In this document: positions 36,590 through 48,656 of the stretch, piece after piece
Position numbering within the stretch: the first letter of the stretch is position 1
How the letters are laid out: every line of letters begins with the position of its first letter
From: Ignelater luminosus
Taxonomy: Eukaryota > Arthropoda > Insecta > Coleoptera > Elateridae
NCBI GenBank assembly: GCA_011009095.1
Contig: VTPC01090529.1
Span: 62,001-126,000, forward strand
Reading direction: 5' to 3'
DNA length: 64,000 nucleotides
Made by a program: the position numbers and the translations under genes
Notes under the pieces: model-generated
What the model saw: the letters and a program-made list of their open reading frames with translations, nothing else
Databases searched by the model: none
What the model was told of the DNA's origin: nothing

Positions 36590-37160
36590 GTTTTGTTGCA
36601 GGTGAGTGCAGTTGGAAATCGTCGACGAAAGCTCAACTCGCGACCTATCCGTAGACGTAAGTGATGTAAATTAATCTGCAGCTTTGGGGTGTGCATTGGC
36701 CCGCGAATTCGCACTGCGTTGCACATTTTGCTACTTGATTGAATTATAAGCTCGGTCGGTAATTAATCCGTGGGTTTGCTAGGCAGAAAGGCCCAAGTTT
36801 TGCACATAAGCGGTCGGATGCACATACATCACCGGCAAGCATCCGGTCTTATATGACCTAGGCGTCTGCGGCTGCCGTAGCGTCAAGAATGTTAATTTCG
36901 GTTCAAGCGCTTTAATTAATAATCATTGGCACGCCATTTATTAACACAAATTACTCCGGCCTAATTGGATGTCGCACTTCGCGCAATCTCGCGGTCCCAT
37001 TACTCATCTGGCGTTCGACTTTGCGCACGCATTCTGTCGAATCGCAATAACTCATGAGATAGCGACGATCGCCCCAATGACAATTTAAATTCGGGGTAAA
37101 TTCGAGGATCGACAATAAATTTACCGATGCGCCCTACTTCTTCTATTTTACATTTATTAT
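36590..37160. promoter_or_regulatory. enhancer-like block rich in homeodomain sites
   Basis: A sharply delimited non-coding island. It is CpG-rich (TCGTCGACGA, TTCGCGCAATCTCGCGG, GCGACGATCG) and mixed with homeodomain-type AT words: TAATTAAT at 36760, TTAATTAATAATCATT at 36912-36927, TTTATTAAC near 36938, CTAATTGG at 36961 and CAATAAATTTACC near 37110. No frame is coding-like. This mixture is typical of conserved non-coding elements near insect developmental genes. The assignment is inferred from composition; conservation has not been checked. Confidence 0.45.
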
Positions 37161-38416
37161 TCTCCTCGTTAGTGCGTATTAGTTTAACCCAATTTTAGGG
37201 ATCCTCGTTCGTACCTGACTATCCCAGCACCAACTATCAATGTATACTTTACAATTTATCCAAACCATAAACTAAAATGTTTTCGTAATTTGCTATGTTT
37301 TCATACAACACATGTTTAGGCTAAAGATAATAATCCAAAGTTGCAAAATAAATTTTGAAATTTTACATAGTTCTGAAAAAACTGTTTGTGGATTCAATTT
37401 GTAAATTATATCATCATACAAAAACAACAGAAATCTGAACAAATAACAAATTATTTTCGAGCAGTGCTGCAAAATCTGTTCGTTGTTATTTTCTCGTTTG
37501 ATTCATATATTGATGTCATTGAGTCTACATTTATTAATCTTTTTCTAATGAGGTACTTTTAAAATTCTTTTTAAAGACTCGGAAGACCTTTTAAAATTCC
37601 TCTTTAAGAAGATGCGTTGTTTGCGTATGTATTATTGATCACCAAGCATTAATTTCCAATGCTCCGAAATAGGAAAGGTTCACTGTGGGCGTTCACCTGT
37701 TGGCGTGTGATCTTTAGGATGTTTGATAAGACTTGTCTGCTCAAGAGGGCCTATCATTTAAAGGAGCCGTTTTAATATATGTCTGTAATTCGTATTGTAT
37801 TATTACAGCGCCAAAGGGCATGAAAAGGTAGCCCAGTAATTGGATTCAAAGCATTTATTGAAATAGCACACAAAGAAGCAAAAGCAAAGCAAATAACAGA
37901 AGTGCATAAATTTATATAATTTATGTAGACCACATGAACATCTGTCTCGTCTATTCTAAAATTGCTAATTTACATGTTATTTTCTTTGTCAAAGAAGTTC
38001 TTATTTTCCTATTGCGAAAACTTAGCTTTCCTTTGTCCTTTTTGTCCCAGTCTTGGAAACGCCGTTCAGAGAACCCAAATGGTTCTAAATCGTATTTTGG
38101 ATTTTTAAATGTAAGTAGCAGCTCGACTGTTAAAACCTGTTGTTTCTCGAGACCAAAATGATATGCAACCTAGAAATCTTTGAAAGTATCATTTTTTCTT
38201 AATTGGAACTTTTGGTTTTACAGAAAACTAAATTAATTCAGAAGGATTAGATTTTCTAACGTCGAGGTATTCGGAAGAAACTTTGAAAGACTAACCGTTA
38301 GAAGATTTTTACCTTAACAGATCAACACTTGAGATATGCCACTGCAATCAATTTCATTATTGAAGGAAAGGCCCTCAGTCTTCTTCAATTCTCTTAGAGA
38401 AGTCGATTAACAAAAA
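37161..38416. other. AT-rich DNA, nothing recognised
   Basis: No gene or mobile-element landmark is seen. It is unlike the CpG-rich block just before it. Confidence 0.5.
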
Positions 38417-38530
38417 GATCGTATTTCCATATTTACCAAGCACAATTTTCAGCGTTTGTCTGTCTGCAGTATCGATCGTATTTCCATATTTGCCTAACAC
38501 AATCTTCAGTTTTTGTTTGTCTGCAGTGGC
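38417..38530. repeat. 57-bp tandem duplication
   Basis: Two consecutive 57-bp copies begin GATCGTATTTCCATATTT at 38417 and 38474. They differ at about seven positions and share the end GTCTGTCTGCAGT / GTTTGTCTGCAGT. The unit is 19 codons long, so the minus-strand frame is preserved across both copies (LKIVLGKYGNTI repeated). It lies just upstream of a transposase relic. Confidence 0.8.
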
Positions 38531-38539
38531 GATAGCAAG

Positions 38540-39260
38540 GAAAGGTATGAAGCTCTTAAGTATTAGGGTTGTCAAGGAACGCATCAACCGAAATTCCATC
38601 AGAAAACAGAAATGGATGACTTTTCAGATGAAAACCATAAGCTTTCTGTTTTTAAAAGAAAGAATCACCTGCTCAATGCACGCCTGAAAGATTTAAGGGT
38701 TCAAAGATGCTGACTCTTGCTTCAGCGATATGCCAACAATGACCACTGGCGGATTCTATTCCCGGACAAGAAAGCCTTCACTATGTCCATGACCAAGAGG
38801 TCACCATGGATCTTCAATAATAGTTTGACTAGTGGTTTCTTACTTTGAACTAGAAAAAGTTTATTTCTGTGAAAACCAAGGCAAAGTCAGTGCAAAGATT
38901 TGTCAAGAAAACCCCAGATAAGGTTGTGTGACATCTGTGAGCTGGTACTTATATATTCCAAAATCAGAATTAGATCTTCCAACAGGACTGTCCCTACACG
39001 CAAATGTGCTTGGAAAGTAACAGTATCAGGTAGGAAGATTGGCCCTCTTCTATGTATTCAGACTTCAATTCTCTGGAAGTTTGGATTATAAAATGGGGCA
39101 AGTTTCATAGATTTAGTCTCTCTGAAATCATCCATTTTAAAAAGGCATTAGCGGAAGTAGACACTGCAGTGGTAAGTGTCACGATCGACGACTGCGAGCG
39201 ACCCCTTACTATTGGTTCTATCCATTCAGTGCAAGTTTCAGATTTTTTAATATCGATGTA
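38540..39260 (+). pseudogene. decayed Tc1/mariner-superfamily (IS630-like) transposase
   Basis: Landmarks of an insect IS630-like transposase appear in order, in mixed frames with stops. A helix-turn-helix segment reads SIRVVKERINRNSIRKQKWM near 38560-38620. LNARLKDLRVQRC*LLLQRYANNDHWRILF runs at 38674-38765 (stop shown as *). The first catalytic box FPDKKAFTM is near 38765, matching the usual FTDEKxF with the Glu changed to Lys. The second box FQQDCPYTQM is near 38976. EDWPSSMYSDFNSLEVWI near 39040-39080 corresponds to WPPxSPDLNPLDYxIW. Only about 24 residues separate the second and third aspartates, so several are deleted there. Most of the segment between the first and second boxes is also lost. 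This is an old, non-functional copy. Confidence 0.7.
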
Positions 39261-41199
39261 ATTCTTGGGAAATAATCTATGGATTAAAATATTGTCGGGT
39301 TCAGAAAGCTAAATTGTATCGGAAATCTTTTTTGTAATTGCACCCAGTTATATACATACAAGTAAATCATAGATACTTAGCCATAGTTCCAATCTTCTGG
39401 ATATCAGACATAAGGAAGATCAGTCTTACCTACTGAAGATTATGCTAACAGTGTCCAACCATCAAGACTATTTAAAATGATTCATTTCTTCCCTAAGTAT
39501 ATTTTTTTAAATCTCAGCTATAAGGCTTCAAAGTTCATGTAGTGCTACGTGAAGATCTAACTTTGGAATTCAGTTTTAACGAGACAAGAATGGTATTCTT
39601 GGACGTTTGGTAACTTTACTATGGATGTGATTTGAACAACATATTTTTGTCCAAAGTTCGTCAATTTCAATATGTGTTATTTCAAATGATGTGGTCGAGA
39701 TTTTGGGATGAAGAGTGTTGCAACAATTTTTGCCATTTAGGTTTGGGCAAAGATATCATTATGTTATCGTTTAACATGAATTGGATGTCCACAAGCATAT
39801 TTTTCATAACTTAACTTTTGTTTCTTTAATTTTCTCCAGATTTATTTTTGCCCCGTGTGTATTTTACAGTCTCGATTACTAAAGCATTAGATTTCCAACT
39901 TTATAATTTTTAGGTGTAAACTTCAAAGTAATAGAAATAATGGAACCATGTCGAGTTTTTTGGACTTAGTTCTGTTGTTGTTGTGGTGAACACATTTATG
40001 ATGTTTTTAGAACCAAAACTTTTGATTTAACAAATCTTCCTGTTTAAATAAGATTTACATTAGGTATGCCAGTGTTGTCTTTACCCTCTTATCTAGAACT
40101 CTTGAAATTTATAATGGGAGAACCTACTGTTTCAAAATAGTTAACGAAGAAAAAACCTAACGAACCAAGCAATTTAATTAAGGCACTACTTATAATGTTT
40201 ATGAACCAACATGAAGCTATGAGATTTAGGAATAAATTAAATGAGAGATTGAATTCCACTAAAAATACTGAAACATTATTCTAATTGTAATTACAGCTCG
40301 AAAGTTACTTTAACCTCCTTCCTTTAGTGTTTGCAATTTGTTGTTACAACTCTACCTAGTTATTAGTACACGAGATTAATTATTTTGCTTGGAGCTTTAG
40401 TTGAAATTCCGCAAGCAGTCTAAAGTTGCAGTTCCTAAGCGTGTACGCACAGCCACTCGAACATAATTTGAATTGTACCTGTTTAAATTTCAAACTTTGT
40501 AACTAGAACGCCTAAAGTTGTTGATTAAAAACGTCTTCCAAGACGGAAACACACTCGAAACAACCTTTTCCTCCCCTTATTTAAAATGAATTATCTTTTA
40601 TGGCGTTTTTTTGTTCTGCTAAAATATAAAAGAAGTAACGTTACGTGAAAATTCTTTTCAGCAATATTTTCTATAAAAGAGAGGTAAACAAAAATATAAG
40701 AAAGCTGTAAATTTAATAAGGAAATCGAGATCTCGCAGTTAGGTTTCTGGTAAATTTAACACTATCGAATCGTTCATGCTGAATGTGATGTTTTTGTGTG
40801 TCGCAGATTGAACAGAACGAAAAATAAGCGTGCATTTTCTCAATTTTCTTGAAAGTTCATTCACTGTTGGAGTAATAATTAATTATTCGACGCTTCTCGT
40901 AATTAATGAGTTTTACAGTTAATTAATCTTAAATAATTGCAAAATTTTCGGTGTAATTTAGAGTTACCGGTAAGGAAGGTTGTGCTTTGTTTGTCTGTAA
41001 TATATGATGTTACGAACAAAAAATTTATCATCTGGAGTGCTAAAAGAGGGAGAAAATCTGTGCCATGCGTAAAAGAAGAATATATATATGAAATCTAATA
41101 AGTGAATGTAATAATATCAATAGTACATCCGGAAACTTGTGCCATTAAGAAAGAATGTCTTAAATTAACTTAGTATATCTCCGAGAGACCGAAACCATA
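39261..41199. other. AT-rich DNA, nothing recognised
   Basis: Stops occur in all frames. No RNA gene, repeat or mobile-element feature is recognised. The 3' end of the transposon relic at 38.5-39.3 kb may extend a short way into this stretch. Confidence 0.5.
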
Positions 41200-42010
41200 A
41201 CTCATAGGAGCTAAGGGAACGCGAGCAATTAGTATGACATCCAGCCGTCATTCTTCTTTCGACGCCACACACATCGCACCACATGAGCTCCGGCTGCTCC
41301 TTCTATAACAGCATTTTCCTAGACATTTAGGCTGAACTTTCCTTGTTTTATTACTTTCCATAAACTCCTGACTCGCCGAATCGCAACCCCACTGCCGTAA
41401 ACAAAAACGTACTATCATCGGTGCACTTATAAATCTATAGCTGCGTTTCCCCTCACAATTTATAACTTCATACAGACTACGGCAATTATCATTAATCATG
41501 CATTATGAATGGCAAAACTTACACGTCGTCTGTTATGGAGCGCGAATTTCGCGTAACTTTTAATTTTCGTCAGCAGATCGGGTCACAGCCGACGCAACCC
41601 TTGCGAATATGGGACCATAAAGCAGACGTAAAGTGACGGCTACAATTAACCTGGAACACATTAGCGTTCCGCTCGAGTTCAGCTCCCTCCGACGCCAGTA
41701 TCGTTCGGCGTTCAGCGTCTTAATGGGCGCCTAATGACGTCACATATTGCGATTCTTAATTGCTACGGTGCGGACGGTTTTAATAAAACGCCACTGCCGC
41801 TGATCATTAGCCGACCTCTTCAACCGATGCGCTTATATTGATCAAAAGCCATTGTCTCCGCACCGAATCCATTATTATTGGAAAATGGTAAACACACGCA
41901 TGCACACAAAGGATTCCCCTAAAAACCGCTGGAAATATCAGGCCAAACTCTGGCCAAACTAATGATAATTTATGCAGATTAGTGGAGTTTCCCTCTCAAC
42001 TTTGTAACAT
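41200..42010. promoter_or_regulatory. enhancer-like block with CRE palindrome
   Basis: A CpG-rich island without a credible frame. It contains a perfect CRE/CREB palindrome TGACGTCA at 41735-41742. It also has caudal/Hox-type words: TTTTAATAAAA (41778-41788), TAATGGGCG (about 41720), CTAATGA, GACCATAAAG, TTATAAAT and repeated ATTATC/ATTAATC near 41490. CpG-dense words such as GAGCGCGAATTTCGCG and TCCGACGCCAGTATCG are also present. The edges are abrupt against the AT-rich flanks. The function is inferred from motif content and composition. Confidence 0.45.
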
Positions 42011-43794
42011 CCGAATCGAGAAAAACAAGTAGTTCTTGGGAAACTAATGAACCCGGTTTCCAGCGGATCGGTATTTTATTACACCAGCAAACTACCCCTT
42101 CTTACGAACTAAATAGCACCCACAAATCACTTGGTGCTACATTAAAAAAACCTCTTCAAAATAGGTTAAAATAGATGATCTGTGTTAAGCAGTTGAAACA
42201 CTTAGGTATACCAAAAAAAAATCTCTTTTCTTTCACCATTCTAATTGATAGCAATTACAAGACGAGAATATCTTCCTTCTCTTTTATTTGTTCGCGGCGT
42301 CGTCTTTTTTTTATTTGTTTTTAAAACTTCGTCGAAAAAAACTATATTCTTAAAAGGATGTTTCAGCTGAAAGGAATAAAATGAGAATTGATTAATTATT
42401 AAGTTTTCTATTTCGTACAAATTCTCAATTGCTGGATAGCAACGTATTTATTATTTACAATAATACAGTTACGTAGATATTACTTGCTACCACAACCAAT
42501 AAAACTAGGTTAAAGAAACTTCAAACTGACTATAATTAGGAAGTTTATAGTTGTACCACCGAATTCACAATTTGTATATTAAATTAGTTTCTAATTTATT
42601 TTTCAAGAAATTACATTTTCTAATATGAAGTTGGATGCAATTTTCATGCAATTTTAATAAAAAACAAATCTACTGGAAACGATAACAATGCTATAGTTAA
42701 AACTTAGATTACTTACAATAATGTAATATTTTGAACTTGATAAACTCAAAGTTTTGCTGTATATGTTGGTAGAAGTAACTAATTCATGTTATCTACGCTA
42801 GTAGAGGAAATTGTGTTTCGTGCAAGAATCAAAGGATCAAGGTGATCGGCCGCCGGGTGCACCTAAGATTTTACCACCCCTTATTGTATTATAAACCAGA
42901 AAAACAAAGTAATATATAAAAGATAAAAGTTCCAACTATTGCTGCAATGCGCACCTTGTGCACTTTGTTTGTTTTACCCTGCAAGGGTTGGTTGTTGCTT
43001 ATGTAATACGTAAACAAAATAATAAAAAGAGTTTGTTGTGAATTGAACAATACAATAGCATAGCATCGAAAAATTACACGATCAATTCATGTTTTCAATT
43101 CAATCATTTCACGTGGTCCACCACCATAATTAATCAGCCAGTAGAAATTATTTAAGGACTCTAGCCAAGTTGAATTCAAACTTGAGCATCTTAAATATTT
43201 AAATATTGAGTCACTTTGCTAGGCGTACGCCCATAAGGAATCAGATCATCATACACGATCAAATAAATGCAATTCCATTAATCTTTAATTCATAACTTTG
43301 GGTATTTCAAGTCTAGAAGAATTGCCTAAAAAGGAAAACCAAGCTCTTCGGATATTTCAAAAATATAGTGGTAATGCAATGCAAACAACTTTGATTTTAT
43401 AATTAAGAATTATATGTAATTTCTAAATAAATATGTGAAGCAAAAACTAGAAATTGAAGAATAATTTCATTCTTGAACAAAAAAACCTCACTGCGTACCC
43501 TAAGAAATTGCTTTGAGATCTGTACCAACCTACTACGCTTGATGGGTATTGTTCTTTTATAAGCAAACAGTTTTTGTTTCATCTCTGAAAGCTAATGAAA
43601 CTAAGGATGTCCAACACAGGAAGTAGGAAAACATTTCATAATTGGGACATGTTGGGTCCTCCTTTAAACAGGTGTCTTCTTAGAGTAAAATACACCTATT
43701 AGAAGACTCTTGACAACTTGAAGATTTTTTGACATTTTCTTGATTTTTAAGTATTTTGCATTTCAAATTCGTTGTGCTTCCGAATTTTATGGTC
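42011..43794. other. AT-rich DNA with one short GC-rich word cluster
   Basis: Nothing coding is recognised. GATCGGCCGCCGGGTGCACC at 42844-42863 stands out as a short GC-rich stretch with a GTGCAC palindrome in otherwise AT-rich DNA. 43090-43150 has CACGTGG and ATAATTAATCAG words that could be regulatory. Confidence 0.4.
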
Positions 43795-44027
43795 TTCAGA
43801 AGCATATGTGGCGCTTCATAAGAAATCAAGGAACAGAATTAAGAGAACTCATTGAAACAACAAAGATAAAAAAAAGGAAGAATGGGTAGAATATTTTACA
43901 AAACTGTGTAAAGAAGACAAAGTCCCAACAAAATGTGAGATAATACATGAAACCACTGAACCTAAGATAACAGTAACAAAAGAAGATGTAGAGCAGGCAA
44001 TGAAAAAACTGAAAAATAGAAAATCAG

Positions 44028-44830
44028 CCAGGTGGCGCTACCTAACTGAATTTTTTTAAATGGAATACCCTACTTTTTATTTGATTTTTGGAATTTGCAA
44101 CATATTTGTGACAAATTTCATTAAAACTGCTACCAACCTATCTGGTTTACTTTTCGGTAAAATAATACTTTTTATACATTTAATACAAAGATGTAAACGA
44201 TTGTATTCTGTTTGGCTAATGAGCAAATTCTTCTACATTTCTGGAAGGCGTATCGTAGACTACACTTTTTAAATGTCCCTTAAGAAAATAATCTAAAGGA
44301 GTCAAATCCGGAGAACGATCTGGCCATCTTATAGAACCATTAGTACCTACCTATCGTCTAGGAAATACCCTGTTCAGATGGTCTAATACATCAGCTACCT
44401 ATTATGCTTGAAAATGTTAATTTAAATTTGCGGCAGGTGATGTACTTTCAACAAGACAGTGCTCCTGCTCATAACAGCAACATAGTAAGAGTATTTCCGA
44501 GACGATGGATGGGTACTAATGGTTCTATAAGATGGCCAGCTCGTTCTCCGGATTTAACTGCTTCAGATGACTTTCTTTGGGGGCATTTAAAAAGTGTAGT
44601 CAACGACACAACTTCCAGAAATGTTGAATTTTCCCATTATCTCTACAGAAAACAGTCTTTTACACCTTTGTGTTAAATTTATAAAATGTATTATTTTCCC
44701 GAAAAGTAAACCAGATAGGCTAATAGCAGTTATAAGGAAAGTTATCACAAATATGTTGCAAATTCCAAAAATCGAATAAAAAGTAGGGTATTCCATTTAA
44801 AAGAAATTAAGTTAGGTAGCACCACCTGGC
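44028..44830. mobile_element. palindrome of two head-to-head transposase 3' halves
   Basis: Two inverted arms of about 343 bp (44028-44370 and 44488-44830, roughly 80% identical) flank a ~117-bp centre. The outer ends share GCCAGGTGG(C/T)GCTACCTAACT and TAAATGGAATACCCTACTTTT. Each arm holds the 3' half of the same IS630-like transposase gene. The left arm reads outwards on the minus strand (GTNGSIRWPDRSPDLTPLDYF) and the right arm outwards on the plus strand (GTNGSIRWPARSPDLTASDDF). Only the right copy also keeps the central FQQDSAPAHNS box. Both ends of the unit are therefore 3' ends, and no 5' end is present. The unit sits within an RTE-like LINE. It could have moved as a long-armed foldback element or formed by rearrangement after insertion. 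Confidence 0.8.
44404..44676 (+). pseudogene. IS630-like transposase fragment (right arm)
   Basis: A 90-codon open frame covering part of a DDE transposase catalytic domain. The second catalytic aspartate is in MYFQQDSAPAHNS. The motif RWPARSPDLTASDDFLWGH follows with the region of the third aspartate, then the end HLKSVVNDTTSRNVEF. The family's usual box is close to WPPRSPDLTPLDFFLWG. The DNA-binding half and the first catalytic residue are absent. The mirror-image copy in the left arm has an internal stop (RR*VGTNG). No transposase activity is possible from this fragment. Confidence 0.8.
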
Positions 44831-45600
44831 GGTGACTTTTAATTTAAAAACTTTTTATCACAAAATATGTGCCCCTACCTTAGATTTATAACAAACTTTT
44901 CAGAATTTTAAAATTGCGTTCGTTCTCGAGATATTGCGCTGTCCCATTCCTCGCTGTACACAAACATCCTATGTTATGCGGATGACGCCGTAATTTTCGC
45001 AGAAACAGAAGACGATCTTCAGAGACTCCTGTTCCAATTCTATAAGACCGCTACAAAGTATAACATGATGATAGCCACGAATAAAACTAAATCAATGACG
45101 ATTGCGAAAGAACCAATTAAATGTAGACTGGCTATTGAAAATGAGATCATAGAACAAGTACTGCATACCAACTATTTAGGAGTAAAAATAACAAGTTACG
45201 GAAGTCAACAACAAGAAATCGAAGATCAAATAGTAAAGGCCAACAGAATAGCAGGTTGCTTAAATACCACAATATGAAAAAACAACAACCTAAGTATGGA
45301 AACAAAGACACGTATCTATAAAGGAGCAATTAGACAGATAGTGACATACATGGCAGAAACAAGAAGTAGTACAGCAAGATCGAAACGACGGATTGAAACA
45401 ACTGAAATGAAGATAGTCAGATGAATAACCAACAAAACACAGCAGAAGAATGGATAAGCAAAAGGAGACAAGAATGGAACGAACACATAGAAAGAATGAA
45501 CCAAGATAGATTAGTGAAAATGGCCAGAGACAAGATACCGCGAGATGTAAGAGCCGTAGGTAAACCAACGAAAAGATGGAAAGGTTTTTCTTTGTTTCTT

Positions 45601-48600
45601 CTGAAACGTGTCTCATTCTGGCACATTTTGGCAACGGATTTTAGATCATTAAAACACGCTACATTATGTATACATACATGTCTACAAGAATATCGCATCA
45701 CATCTAAAAGAAAATTTTATAAGAGACCAAGCCATCATCAAATAAATTACTTCTCGAAGATGTGCAACTTCTAAGACTAAACTGTATTGGAAATGAGTAT
45801 TGTAATAAATAGAGATAGATGCAGATAAAACAGTAAATGGTTATATTGAACATTGACATGATAATTGAGCTAAGAGAAAGTTTAGATTAACAGATGGATT
45901 AAATTCCTGTATGTGTTTTTATAACACCACGTGTCCCTCGCGTCTTCTTTCCCTTTCGAGCTTCGTTCTACCCACGGTTGGACTTTGTACTTATCTAAAC
46001 CACCCCAAGGGAGTCTAGTGTTGATTTTAGCTCTTCACCATAGCTCTTGTGTGACCTAAGATCGAGTTTTATGCTCCTCCTATAATACACATCAGTCGAA
46101 CTTTGCTTTCAAAAAACAGAAAAAATAGCAGTGCAATAGAAGATCCCTCATCAAAGAAAGTGAAATTAAGCAAAAAGCTATCAGATGTAATAATAATCTC
46201 TTCCATATTGCACAACATTACACAGAGTAAATAGAGAGAAAAATTGAGAAAACTTTAACATTCCTATCCAGTAGAGAGTTATTAAAATCGAACAGAAAAA
46301 AACAAGTCTAAATCAAGGACGCAGTTCTAATATGATTACTATAAAAAGGTACATAGACAAGATATACAATTGGAAGATGAGTGTACAGATTCTATAAACG
46401 AATAAATGATGCAAAAATGAGTTAATTACACAAAGATTTAGCATTTGCACGGATGTTCTCAGATGATGCCCTCGGAGGTTACTGGTAGATGAGAACGTTT
46501 CGAAAGTTCCGAAAGGGTAAGACCTATGATTTCATCAGATTTCTTGGGGATTTAGATCAATTTTATTGAGAATGTTGCGAGAAAGCAAGAAAAGTTTTTG
46601 CGACTTATTTTGTTAAAACAAGATTCAGTTAACATTGCACATCCTCATCTATAGCACTTAATGATGGACGCAGGGGCACAAGAAACAAGAGAGAAGTGTT
46701 GTTTAGGTTTGTTTACTTACTATCTTTGGTTTAGTTTTCATTTTTTGTCTTTGCGCATGCAATAGGATACTGATAGGAATAGGAAAGCTGACGAAAACTG
46801 AAGGAAAGGAACTATAATATTCTAGTCAGCAATAATGTAGTATGGTGTCTTTAAATCAGCAGAAAATAAAAAATTAGAAATAGTAAATATTTAGATTTAA
46901 AGTGACCTTACCCTCACTTAACTACGCAAATTATGCGAACGTCAACGAAAGCATATAGTAAAAGAAGACTAATAACTTCTGCAGCACTACATGTTAAGAT
47001 ACAGCTTATCTTTCCAAGAATTATTGGAAGCCTAAATACGGATATGGACTACAATTTTACTACTACTACTATTGCTACTTAATTTGGAACAGAAAATTAT
47101 CCATGCCTTATCGTAATACCATAAACAACTTTTACAACGGATTACTTTTTTATATGTGCCATTATTCATTAATTTATTCCCAGCGACTTACAGTATTTGC
47201 ATATTTTGTTTTCGTACATTCCAAAGAAAAAACTAAATCAAAAGTTTTATTGCGCTGCATGACCTAGAGAACCTTTTAAGGATATTTAAAAAAAGCAGAA
47301 TCTTCTATTTAAAATTTAAATGGAAGACGAAGAAATTCAATGATAAAGATTTTGGAATTTGCCTTTTTATGTTTATGAAGTAGAAACATGAATTTCACTA
47401 CCACTATTCCTTCTTCATTTTAAAAACAATGCAAAGGATCTAAAAAATTCATCAAAAATGTAAGTAAAAAATGTTCCCCTACACTGATAATATCTATTTT
47501 AAACCTTCGGAATTTACTGCAGTGTTGAAAGCTTTGCATTTACATAAATTTTATGTATGTTCCTGTTAATAAATCATTTAGCACTTTATTCATTAAAAGT
47601 CTTAAGAAATTTAATTATAATACACAAGCTTAAAATTTAAAATTGTTATACAGTAGAATAACCTCTGTGCGTTCAAGTTCATCAGGGAGATTATTACTAG
47701 AGCGAGTAAGTTTTAAACACAACGAACCGACTCGGAAATGCTTATAAATTTAGTTCAAAATTGTAACATTTCCGGGTCGTTTAAATAGAAGAGAACGATA
47801 TGTTTAACGAAATTTGCTAATTAAATTTACGAAGGTCTTTTCAGGCTATATTTGTAGAATGACAGCCACATGTACCAACCACTGACACTGCAGACCTAAT
47901 TAATATTTTAATTTGCACACCAAGTTGGAAGTTTTACATTTTCTGTTTCGATATGCAACATTATACTGGCTTGTGTGTGGTGAATTTTTTATTACTTTTA
48001 AAACCCAATCCGTGTTTTACGTTCTTGATAAGTCTATTCTGTTTCATAAAATTTATTTTCTCCCTAATACTACCTGTAGAAAGGCGGGCGCTAATATCTT
48101 CCAAACAAGTTAATCGAATTCAGAAAAAAAGTGCCGAGTTTCCAAGTTATAATTTTAATATAAAACAGGTATGGATAGCTTTATGTGATTAATAGCCGAC
48201 TACTACCTGGATAATAGCTTATTGGCCAATCAGTCTATCGTTATTCAATAAAGTCTCGATCAGATTGTACTTTTATTAGAATTTCTCAACGGTAACCAAC
48301 TGGTTTGCTACTTTTTATTACTTTCATCCTTTTATAGATTATTTAATAAGTTTCGTAACTTATAAACAATGGGTTAACTAAGAAAAGAATTTTCAATTAC
48401 AGCTGTTACTTAACAATAATGACTAGAAACAGCTAAAAGGTATGTATATCAAGTTAGCGTTCTAATTTCTACACACTTATTCTGATCTGTTGAGACTTCT
48501 AATACTATCAAGTACATTTTCAATAATTATTTAGATTGTTTCAACCTCTCTCATCAGTAATTAAAGTTTCACCGGATTAGATTCCATTGGAGGCCTTGGG

Positions 48601-48656
48601 TATCATGTTTTCTAACATTGAAAGTTAGTTTGTTCTGATTGTATTTAGAACAGAAA
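45601..48656. other. AT-rich DNA, nothing recognised
   Basis: No gene is recognised. 45925-46080 is slightly GC-richer (CACGTGTCCCTCGCG, CCACCCCAAGGGAGTC), without a readable product. The remainder is typical AT-rich sequence. Confidence 0.5.

Larger units (their letters stand above)
43795..45600 (+). pseudogene. RTE-like LINE, interrupted by a foldback insertion
   Basis: A non-LTR retrotransposon remnant on the plus strand, split in two. The 5' part (43795-44030) has the linker between endonuclease and reverse transcriptase: LWRFIRNQGTELRELIE, EEWVEYFTKLCKED and KEDVEQAMKKLKNRKSA, ending where a GPDG motif would follow. The 3' part resumes near 44940 with SLYTNILCYADDAVIFAETE, holding the catalytic YADD box. 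It then shows NKTKSMTIAKEPIKCR and LHTNYLGVKITSYG, followed by a TGA near 45277. A C-terminal tail (EWNEHIERMNQDRLVKMARDK, GKPTKRWKG) ends near 45587. About 150 codons of the RT core are missing at the insertion point. The clade is RTE-like by gestalt; it is not functional. Confidence 0.8.

Noticed and set aside
45290..45701. Minus-strand ORFs rich in Cys and Phe
   Set aside because: They are antisense shadows of the A-rich 3' part of the RTE-like LINE, which is coding on the plus strand.
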